This document shows, in pieces, positions 1 through 5,283 of a DNA stretch of 6,151 nt. Source of the DNA: Hyphomicrobiales bacterium (GTDB lineage Bacteria; Pseudomonadota; Alphaproteobacteria; Rhizobiales; Beijerinckiaceae); NCBI GenBank assembly GCA_003567055.1, contig PXAW01000372.1, forward strand, positions 1-6,151. Direction: 5' to 3'. Below the pieces are notes generated by a model. It had not been told where the DNA came from. It was given only the letters and a program-made list of their open reading frames with translations, and searched no databases. The translations under genes and the position numbers were made by a program. Each line of letters starts with the position of its first letter. Position 1 is the first letter of the stretch.

Positions 1-401
1 CCCAGATTGTTGAAGGCGAGGCTGAAGACGAGGATGACGACAAAGACCTGCCACAGGGTCTGGCCGAGGCTGGTCTGCACTCCCGGCATCATCAATTGCG
101 TGACGACGATCACCACGGCGGTCGCCGGCAGGGCCACGATGAGCGCCGCGATCGCCGGTATGGTCAGGTTGGGACGCGCAAGGCGCCCGGCAAGCGCGCG
201 TTCGAGGAAGCGGGTGACGAGGTCGCTCTGGAGCCAGATCAGCCCGATCACCGTGAACCAGTAGAGCGCGCGGGCAGGCGTCTCCATCGCGTCATAGGTG
301 CCGAAGGGCCCCAGCGCGGTCATCAGCGCAGCCGCGAAAGCCGCGCCCGCAAGCGAGCGCAGCGCTTCCTTCTTCGCGGGATTGTCGAACCATTCACGCA
401 T
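1..401 (-). CDS. N-terminal membrane part of a probable membrane-anchored LytTR-type regulator (partial, 3' end off window)
   Basis: An open frame of 133 codons starts at ATG 401 and runs without a stop off the left edge. The protein begins MREWFDNPAKKEALRSLAG and contains about four hydrophobic segments, near residues 15-33, 46-62, 80-101 and 114-133. The segment 1-2 loop has a GPFGTYDA motif (31-38) followed by ARALYWF (43-49). From memory, this layout is typical of alphaproteobacterial proteins with four N-terminal membrane spans and a C-terminal LytTR DNA-binding domain, but that domain would lie outside the window, so the name is an inference. The start is fixed by an in-frame TAG four codons upstream of this ATG. 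No clear Shine-Dalgarno precedes it, so a leaderless or weakly initiated message is possible. The gene is divergent from the DUF418 gene. An unrelated four-span membrane protein remains possible. Confidence 0.55.
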   Translation of the reverse strand, partial: MREWFDNPAKKEALRSLAGAAFAAALMTALGPFGTYDAMETPARALYWFTVIGLIWLQSDLVTRFLERALAGRLARPNLTIPAIAALIVALPATAVVIVVTQLMMPGVQTSLGQTLWQVFVVILVFSLAFNNL

Positions 402-550
402 CGTGAACGGAAACTAGCACGCTTTCGCGCAGTTTTGGCTACCCTTGCCGAAAGCGGCTTTGCTTCGCTGCGAAGGCATCGGCATCACCGTGGCGAAACC
501 CGGCGCCGGGATCGGCGTCACACGATGAACGGATGAAGGAGAACGCGATC
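402..550. other. Divergent intergenic region
   Basis: This spacer separates the divergent membrane-protein genes and must hold the promoters of both. I could not pick a convincing -35/-10 pair on either strand. Visible structure: a 12-bp perfect palindrome CCCGGCGCCGGG at 499-510, a short hairpin CTTCG-CTG-CGAAG near 464-476, and the Shine-Dalgarno of the DUF418 gene at the right end. The palindrome is GC-only and could be chance in a sequence this GC-rich. Confidence 0.4.
536..541 (+). promoter_or_regulatory. Shine-Dalgarno AAGGAG deciding the DUF418 gene start
   Basis: AAGGAG lies 9 nt before ATG 551. The earlier in-frame ATG at 533 directly abuts this motif and has no comparable site of its own. 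The site therefore supports 551, not 533, as the start. Confidence 0.7.
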
Positions 551-1813
551 ATGCCTGCCAATCCGCCCGCCCCCGCCAGCGTCGCCCCTGTCAGCGGCGC
601 AGAGCGCATCGCCGGGCTCGATATCCTGCGCGGCTTTGCCCTGTTCGGCATCCTCGTGATGAACATCCAGGCCTTCGCCATGATCGCGGCGGCCTATATC
701 AACCCGCCGGCCGTAGCGCCGACGGGCGGCGCCGAATACGCCATCTGGCTGATTTCGCATGTCTTCTTCGACAAGAAATTCATCACGCTCTTCACCATGC
801 TGTTCGGCGCCGGCATCGTGCTGATGACGCAGCGTGCGCAAGCCGCCGGCAACGGCGCGCTCGCCCTGCATTACCGGCGCATGCTCTGGCTGCTCGTGAT
901 CGGGCTGATCCATGCCTATCTGATCTGGTATGGCGACATCCTCACCGCCTATGCGCTGATCGGCATGGTCGCGGTCTTCATGCGCCACTGGTCGCCGCGC
1001 CGGCTGGTGATCGTCGGTATCGTGCTGCTTGCCCTGCAGCAGGGCGTGTTCGCGCTGATCGGCGCCGGGATCAACATGCTCCCGCCGGAGGAGATCGCGA
1101 TCATCGCCGACGAGAACTGGCTCGCGACCGGAAGCCATGCGCTGGCCGAGATCGCGGCCTATCGCGGCAGTTATGCCGAGCAACTCGCCATGCGCGTCCA
1201 GCAGAGCCTCGGCATGCAGCTCTTCGGCATCCCCACGGAGATGTTCCTCTATCTGCTCGGCGTGATGGCGCTCGGCATGGCCGCCTTCAAGAGCGGGCTG
1301 ATGACGGGCGAATGGTCCAGCCGGGCCTATGCGCGCCTCGCCGTGACGGGTCTCGCGCTCGGTCTGCCGCTCGTCGGGCTCGGGGTGGTCATGAATGAGA
1401 ATGCCGGCTGGGAAATGACTTTCTCGCTCTATTTCGGGCGTATGCCGAATACGCTTGCCGCACCGCTTGTCGCGCTCGCCTATACTGCGCTGGTGATCCT
1501 CGCCGCGCGCCGCTTCGGCCCCGCCATGCAGGCGCTGTTCGCCCCGGTCGGGCGGATGGCGTTTTCGAACTATCTCGCCCAGAGCGTCATCTGCACGCTG
1601 ATCTTCTACGGCCACGGGCTCGGCCTGTTCATGGAGGTCGGGCGCGTTGGTCAGATCCTCATCGTGCTCGCAATCTGGATCGCGATGCCGCTCTGGTCGC
1701 AGGCCTGGCTCGCACGTTTCCGCTTCGGCCCGGCGGAATGGCTGTGGCGCAGCCTCGTCTATCGCAAGGCGCAGCCGATGCTGCGGCGGGCGAGCGTCGC
1801 GGCGGCGGGGTGA
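551..1813 (+). CDS. DUF418 (YeiB-like) multi-pass inner-membrane protein
   Basis: The gene encodes 420 residues from ATG 551, which has a well-placed AAGGAG; an in-frame ATG at 533 would add six residues. Family hallmarks are visible in order: RIAGLDILRGFALFGILVMN near 19-38, FFDKKFITLFTMLFGAG at 72-88, WYGDILTAYALIG at 126-138, then the C-terminal DUF418 domain from roughly 240 with GRMAFSNYLAQSVI at 334-347 and FGPAEWLWRSLVY at 392-404. About ten hydrophobic segments are spread over the chain (for example 26-48, 110-145, 152-172, 230-248, 260-282, 300-320, 368-388), so it sits in the inner membrane. The length is normal for the family. Its biochemical role is unknown; family members are suspected transporters or membrane acyltransferase-like proteins, and nothing here decides this. 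It is transcribed alone, away from the partial regulator gene and towards mutT. That regulator is a candidate controller by position only. Confidence 0.9.
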   Translation: MPANPPAPASVAPVSGAERIAGLDILRGFALFGILVMNIQAFAMIAAAYINPPAVAPTGGAEYAIWLISHVFFDKKFITLFTMLFGAGIVLMTQRAQAAGNGALALHYRRMLWLLVIGLIHAYLIWYGDILTAYALIGMVAVFMRHWSPRRLVIVGIVLLALQQGVFALIGAGINMLPPEEIAIIADENWLATGSHALAEIAAYRGSYAEQLAMRVQQSLGMQLFGIPTEMFLYLLGVMALGMAAFKSGLMTGEWSSRAYARLAVTGLALGLPLVGLGVVMNENAGWEMTFSLYFGRMPNTLAAPLVALAYTALVILAARRFGPAMQALFAPVGRMAFSNYLAQSVICTLIFYGHGLGLFMEVGRVGQILIVLAIWIAMPLWSQAWLARFRFGPAEWLWRSLVYRKAQPMLRRASVAAAG

Positions 1814-1826
1814 TCCGCTCCGTCCG

Positions 1827-1883
1827 CCTGATCGATACGCTCACACATGCTACGTTCACACATGCGCGAGCGTGTCGATCAGG
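1827..1883. terminator. Long inverted repeat between convergent genes, possible bidirectional terminator
   Basis: The left arm 1827-1842 (CCTGATCGATACGCTC) pairs with 1868-1883 over 16 bp, with a single G-T pair when read as plus-strand RNA. The similarity continues inward, so on the minus-strand transcript the stem reaches about 24 positions (arms 1827-1850 and 1860-1883) with G-U pairs and one C-A mismatch, leaving a 9-nt loop. A 10-bp direct repeat TCACACATGC occurs at 1841-1850 and 1856-1865. The structure lies just after the DUF418 stop and includes the last codons and stop of mutT. No U-run follows on either strand, so it is not a classical intrinsic terminator. It could still block read-through or protect the 3' ends of both messages. 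Confidence 0.5.
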
Positions 1884-2263
1884 ACCGGGATCAGCGGCTC
1901 GTCTGCGGGAGGCATGGGGTAGTCACGGAGGCGGGTGGCGCGCACCCATTTCAGATCGGCATGCTCATGCGCCTGCACCAGTCCCTGCCAGCGGCGGCAG
2001 ATATAGAGCGGCATCAGCAGGTGGAAATCGGGATAGGCGTGGCTGGCGAAGGTAAGCGGCGCGAGGCAGTCTTCCTGCGTCTCGATGCCGAGCTCCTCGC
2101 GCAATTCGCGGATCAGCGTCTCCTCGGGCCGCTCCCCGGGCTCGACCTTGCCGCCGGGAAACTCCCACAGGCCCGCCATCTGCTTGCCTTGCGGGCGCTG
2201 CGCGATCAGCACCCGCCCGTCCGTATCGACGAGCGCCACGGCGACGACGAGCAGGATCTTCAT
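1856..2263 (-). CDS. mutT: MutT-type Nudix hydrolase (8-oxo-dGTP diphosphatase)
   Basis: The 135-residue protein is the usual size for MutT. It removes oxidised (d)GTP from the nucleotide pool by hydrolysis to the monophosphate, preventing A:T to C:G transversions; this role is known from the family. The Nudix box GX5EX7REUXEEXGU is complete: G38, E44, R52-E53, E56-E57, G59-I60, preceded by WEFPGG (33-38). The N terminus MKILLVVAVALVDTDGRVLI forms the expected first strands. Near the C terminus MPPADEPLIP (117-126) matches the region that in E. coli MutT reads PPANEPVI, with Asp in place of the base-contacting Asn. ATG 2263 has GGGAG at 2270-2274 with 6-nt spacing and overlaps the rlmB stop as ATGA, so it is probably the second gene of an rlmB-mutT unit. 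The coding end lies inside the inverted repeat at 1827-1883. A broader (d)NTP pyrophosphohydrolase activity cannot be excluded. Confidence 0.92.
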   Translation of the reverse strand: MKILLVVAVALVDTDGRVLIAQRPQGKQMAGLWEFPGGKVEPGERPEETLIRELREELGIETQEDCLAPLTFASHAYPDFHLLMPLYICRRWQGLVQAHEHADLKWVRATRLRDYPMPPADEPLIPVLIDTLAHV

Positions 2264-3186
2264 GAGGCACTCCCGCGCGCGAGTTTTCGCGTCAATGTAT
2301 GAAGCGTGACGGCGGCGGCGTTGGAGACGTTGAGGCTCTTGATCACGCCGGGCATTTCGAGCCGCGCGACCACATCGCAGCAGGCGCGCGTGCGCTGGCG
2401 CAGGCCCTTGCCCTCGGCGCCCAGCACCAGCGCCAGCGGCATGCGCGGCGTGAGCGCGTCGAAATCCTCCGCGCCCTCCGAATCGAGGCCGATGCGGTAG
2501 AAACCGTGCTCGCCCAGCCGCTCCAGCGCATCGCCGAGATTGCGCACGGTGATGAAGGGCACGTGTTCGAGCCCGCCCGAGGCCGATTTCGCCAGAACCC
2601 CCGTCGCAGCGGGGGAATGGCGGGCTGTGGTGACGATGGCGGTGACGCCGAAAGCGGCGGCGCTGCGCAGGATCGCGCCGACATTATGCGGATCGGTGAT
2701 CTGGTCGAGCACCAGCACCAGCGCATCCGCATCGAGCCCGTCGATACCGCCGGGATGATCGAGCGGGTCGGCCTCGATATAGATGCCCTGATGCACCGAA
2801 TCGGGGGTGAGCAGCCTGTCGATCTCGCGCGGAGCGACGAGTTCGGGGGTGACGGGAAGGGTTCCGAGTTCGGCGGTGAGCCGGTTCACGGCGTTTTCGG
2901 TGGCGATGAGCTTGCGGATCCTGCGCTTTGGATTGCGCAGCGCCTCAAGCCCCGGATGCCAGCCATAGATCACGGCGACGCCGTCTTCCGGCGCGTTACG
3001 CGGATCGCGGCGCGGGGCAGGACCACGCCCGCCGGGGCGATAGCCGGGTTTGCCTCCGTAACCGGGCTTCTTGCCATATGCCGGCTTGCCATAAGCGGGC
3101 TTGCCATATGCCGGTTTGCCGGACGGTTTGCGACCCGGCGCCTTCGGCCTGCCGCCCTCGCCGCCCTGATTATCCTCGTCCGCCAC
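2260..3186 (-). CDS. rlmB: RlmB-like SpoU/TrmH-family 23S rRNA (guanosine-2'-O-)-methyltransferase
   Basis: The protein belongs to the SPOUT 2'-O-ribose methyltransferases; RlmB methylates G2251 of 23S rRNA with S-adenosylmethionine. In the 308-residue form, residues 70-145 look like the SpoU substrate-binding domain (starting VAVIYGWHPG). The catalytic knot domain follows with all three signature motifs: DPHNVGAILR (165-174), LVLGAEGKGLR (253-263) and PGVIKSLNVSNAAAV (279-293). Before these is a basic, glycine- and tyrosine-rich tail of about 65 residues with KPAYG repeats, which makes the protein longer than compact RlmB proteins (about 245 residues). Start: GTG 3186 has GGAG at 3195-3198, 8 nt upstream. 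An in-frame GTG at 3195 overlaps that motif and would add three residues. The end overlaps mutT by 4 nt. It lies 32 nt after fabG, separated by a possible weak terminator. The exact target (23S G2251 or a tRNA) cannot be proven from sequence. Confidence 0.88.
   Translation of the reverse strand: MADEDNQGGEGGRPKAPGRKPSGKPAYGKPAYGKPAYGKKPGYGGKPGYRPGGRGPAPRRDPRNAPEDGVAVIYGWHPGLEALRNPKRRIRKLIATENAVNRLTAELGTLPVTPELVAPREIDRLLTPDSVHQGIYIEADPLDHPGGIDGLDADALVLVLDQITDPHNVGAILRSAAAFGVTAIVTTARHSPAATGVLAKSASGGLEHVPFITVRNLGDALERLGEHGFYRIGLDSEGAEDFDALTPRMPLALVLGAEGKGLRQRTRACCDVVARLEMPGVIKSLNVSNAAAVTLHTLTRKLARGSAS
3071..3120 (-). repeat. 15-bp tandem repeat inside rlmB encoding KPAYG units
   Basis: Three copies of a 15-bp unit (plus-strand TTGCCATATGCCGGC and close variants at 3071, 3086 and 3101) plus a partial fourth lie in frame in rlmB. 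They give three successive GKPAY pentapeptides, followed by degenerate KKPGYGGKPGY units. Copies one and three differ at one base, while copy two differs at three wobble-type positions. This suggests expansion by slippage or unequal exchange. Confidence 0.85.
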
Positions 3187-3194
3187 TTTGCGCA

Positions 3195-3198
3195 CTCC
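3195..3198 (-). promoter_or_regulatory. Shine-Dalgarno GGAG deciding the rlmB start
   Basis: On the minus strand GGAG (within GGCGGAG) lies 8 nt before GTG 3186. The alternative GTG at 3195 shares its first G with the motif, so the motif cannot serve it. This favours the 308-residue form. Confidence 0.55.
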
Positions 3199-3211
3199 GC
3201 CGCAATCGTCG

Positions 3212-3236
3212 AAAAATATCAGCGATGCACGCCGAT
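3212..3236 (-). terminator. Candidate weak intrinsic terminator at the end of fabG
   Basis: Read on the minus strand, ATCGGCG (3236-3230), a TGCAT loop and CGCTGAT (3224-3218) form a 7-bp stem with one G-U pair. It is followed at once by ATTTTT (3217-3212). The fabG stop codon (3221-3219) is part of the stem. The stem is short, so termination is likely partial. It would mark the end of the acyl-chain operon and leave rlmB-mutT with read-through or a promoter of its own. Confidence 0.42.
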
Positions 3237-3968
3237 CATGGCGGTGAGCCCGCCATCGATCGGCAATACGGCGCCGGTGATATAACCTGCCGGTTCGCTC
3301 ATCAGGAAGGTGGTGAGCCCCGCCACTTCCTCGGGACGCGCAAAGCGTCCAGCCGGGATCTGCTTTTCCATATTCTCGCGATAGGCCTCGTAGCTCGCCA
3401 TCATGTCGGTATCGATGAAGCCCGGCGCGATCACGTTGACGCTGACGCCGCGCTTGGCCGTCTCGATGGCGAGCGTGCGCGCATAGGAGATCAGCGCGCC
3501 CTTGGAGGCGGCATAGGCGGCATTGCCGGCGGTGGCCTGGAGCGCGGCGACGGAGCCGATGGCGACGATCCGCCCCTCCCGCGCGCGCAGCATGGTGCGC
3601 ATCAACGCCTTGGCGAGGCGGGTGAAAGCCCAGAAATTCACCTGCATCGCCGCTTCGGCCTTGTCCTGCGCCATCATCGCGGTGAGCGCGTCATAGGGCT
3701 GGCCGGCATTATGGACGAAACCGTAATAACCCTCGCCCTCGATGCGCTCGCAAAACGCCTCGATCGCCGCCTTGTCTGACAGATCGAGCGCAAAACCGTT
3801 CACCGAGACGCCCGGATGCGCATCGACGAGTTCCTGCGCGAGTGTCTGCGCAGCCTCAGCCGAGGCGCGATAGGTGAAATCGACGTCGTAACCGGCCTTT
3901 GCGAGGCTGCGCACGATGGCCGCGCCGACGCCCTTGCCGCCGCCCGTTACGAGAATCCGCCTGCTCAT
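3219..3968 (-). CDS. fabG: FabG-type 3-oxoacyl-ACP reductase (short-chain dehydrogenase)
   Basis: The 249 residues form a classical SDR of standard FabG length. Visible motifs: the nucleotide-binding TGGGKGVG (8-15), DLSD (62-65), NAG (87-89), and the catalytic tetrad N111, S139, Y152 and K156 within YAASK. PGFIDTDM (182-189) and the C-terminal ITGAVLPIDGG (230-240) complete the fold. R34 after the second strand suggests NADPH use. The expected reaction is NADPH-dependent reduction of 3-oxoacyl-ACP to 3-hydroxyacyl-ACP in the cytosol. ATG 3968 has GGGAGG (3978-3983) with a 9-nt spacer. It follows the ketosynthase gene after 38 nt on the same strand, so it probably reduces the product of that enzyme. 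It is likely a pathway-specific paralogue and not the housekeeping fabG, because the two neighbours are specialised ketosynthases. Other SDR substrates are possible. Confidence 0.88.
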   Translation of the reverse strand: MSRRILVTGGGKGVGAAIVRSLAKAGYDVDFTYRASAEAAQTLAQELVDAHPGVSVNGFALDLSDKAAIEAFCERIEGEGYYGFVHNAGQPYDALTAMMAQDKAEAAMQVNFWAFTRLAKALMRTMLRAREGRIVAIGSVAALQATAGNAAYAASKGALISYARTLAIETAKRGVSVNVIAPGFIDTDMMASYEAYRENMEKQIPAGRFARPEEVAGLTTFLMSEPAGYITGAVLPIDGGLTAMIGVHR

Positions 3969-4006
3969 GGTGATAAGCCTCCCGGCACTATCGAGGATAT
4001 GCTCGC

Positions 4007-5281
4007 TCAGACCGGCTCTGCGGCGAGGACGAGGCAGGTATTCTGGCCGCCGAAACCGAAGGAATTCGACAGGACCACCCGCACATCCGCATCGCGTGCT
4101 TCATTGGGGACGACATCGAGCGGGATGGCGGGATCGGGCACGTGGTGATTGATCGTCGGCGGAATCCGGCCCTCGGCGATGGTCATCAGCGAAACCACCG
4201 CCTCCACCGCACCGGCAGCGGTGAGAGTGTGGCCGATCATCGACTTGTTGGAGGAGATCGGCACGCTCTGCATGCGCTCGCCGAGCACCTGCATCAGGCC
4301 GAGTGATTCCATTTTATCGTTTTCCGGCGTTCCGGTGCCATGTGCATTGACGTAGTCGATCGCATCCGGCGACAGGCCCGCATCGTCGATCGCGCCCTGG
4401 ATGGCGGCGATGATCGGCGCGCCGTCGGGACTGGAGCGGGTGCGGTGGAAGCCGTCGCCCTTCTCGCCGCAGCCCAGCACATAGCCGAGGATGGTCGCGC
4501 CGCGCGCGATCGCATGTTCGGCATCCTCGAGAACGAGCGCCGCGCCGCCCTCGCCCATGACGAAACCGTCGCGATTCTTGGAGAACGGCTTGGCCGCCGC
4601 TTCCGGTGTGTCGTTCTGGGTCGAGAGCGCCGAGAGCAGCGAGAAACGGATCAGCGCCTCGGCATGGACCGAGCCGTCGGTGCCGATGCAGAGCGCCGCC
4701 GGCGCCTCGCCCCGGCGGATCGCCTCGACCCCGAGCTGGATCGCCGTGGCGCCTGACGAACAGGCGGTGGAGAGCGAGATCGGCGAGCCACGCGTGCCGA
4801 AGCGCTCCTGGATATGCTCGGCGACCGTGCCGAAGAGGAAAAGGTCGTGCCAGGCGCGGTAATCGCCACTGCCTGCGGCTTTCAACAGATCATCGTAGGT
4901 AACGTTGCCACTCTGCCCGGAGGCCTTGGCGAGGGCGATCCGCTGCGGCCATTCGACCTCCACGGGCGGGACCGCGATGAAGAGCGAGCCGGGAAATTCC
5001 GCGCCGATCCCCGCCTGTGCGATCGCTTCCTGCGCCGCGCGGCTGGCGAATTCCTGCGAGAGCAGCGGCGCGCAGAACGGATCGACATCGATGAAATCGA
5101 CGGTGCCGGCAATGGTGGTGCGCAGGTTCTCGGTGGAGAAGCGGCGGATGCGGTGGATGCCGGACCGCCCGGCGGTCAGCGCGCTCCAGTTATCGGCCTT
5201 GCCCTCGCCGAGCGAAGTGACGAGGCCCATGCCGGTGACGGCGACGAGGGGGCGTCCAAGGCGATCACGATAGGCGGACAT
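4007..5281 (-). CDS. fabF: β-ketoacyl-ACP synthase, FabF type (resembles rhizobial FabF1XL)
   Basis: The 424-residue protein from ATG 5281 has the full thiolase-fold ketosynthase signature: VAVTGMGLVTSLGEG near 14-28, nucleophile C174 in STACSSG, H314 in NAHGTGTPEND, K346 and H351 in SNKSMIGH, and the NSFGFGGQN loop at 406-414. It should condense acyl-ACP with malonyl-ACP to 3-oxoacyl-ACP with loss of CO2. The segments PPVEVEWPQR, FHRTRSSPDG and the N-terminal GRPLVAVTGMG match my memory of the rhizobial FabF1XL enzyme of lipid A very-long-chain fatty acid synthesis; that assignment is inference. The start is decided by AGGAGG at 5289-5294, 7 nt upstream. A TTG at 5287 would overlap the upstream stop but lies only 1 nt from that site. 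The gene sits 2 nt after the cysteine-less ketosynthase-like gene, which suggests translational coupling and equimolar synthesis. Confidence 0.93.
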   Translation of the reverse strand: MSAYRDRLGRPLVAVTGMGLVTSLGEGKADNWSALTAGRSGIHRIRRFSTENLRTTIAGTVDFIDVDPFCAPLLSQEFASRAAQEAIAQAGIGAEFPGSLFIAVPPVEVEWPQRIALAKASGQSGNVTYDDLLKAAGSGDYRAWHDLFLFGTVAEHIQERFGTRGSPISLSTACSSGATAIQLGVEAIRRGEAPAALCIGTDGSVHAEALIRFSLLSALSTQNDTPEAAAKPFSKNRDGFVMGEGGAALVLEDAEHAIARGATILGYVLGCGEKGDGFHRTRSSPDGAPIIAAIQGAIDDAGLSPDAIDYVNAHGTGTPENDKMESLGLMQVLGERMQSVPISSNKSMIGHTLTAAGAVEAVVSLMTIAEGRIPPTINHHVPDPAIPLDVVPNEARDADVRVVLSNSFGFGGQNTCLVLAAEPV

Positions 5282-5283
5282 GC

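Noticed and set aside
499..510. CCCGGCGCCGGG palindrome as a defined operator
   Set aside because: It is a GC-only, 12-bp, single occurrence, and chance is plausible in such GC-rich DNA. It is noted only as part of the spacer.
96..536. Plus-strand open frame over the partial regulator and the spacer
   Set aside because: The product is extremely Arg/His-rich and without motifs. The opposite strand gives a coherent multi-span membrane protein.
533..550. Upstream ATG 533 as the DUF418 start
   Set aside because: The AAGGAG motif sits immediately after it and is correctly spaced for ATG 551.
402..550. Sigma-70-like promoters in the divergent spacer
   Set aside because: No hexamer pair with proper spacing was convincing on either strand.
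518..1615. Long 365-codon open frame antisense to the DUF418 gene
   Set aside because: It is rich in His, Arg, Asp and Glu, has no recognisable motif, and fully overlaps a gene with clear family motifs. This is typical of the antisense of GC-rich, codon-biased genes.
2299..3285. 328-codon open frame antisense to rlmB
   Set aside because: The same antisense composition is seen, while the opposite strand carries all three SpoU motifs.
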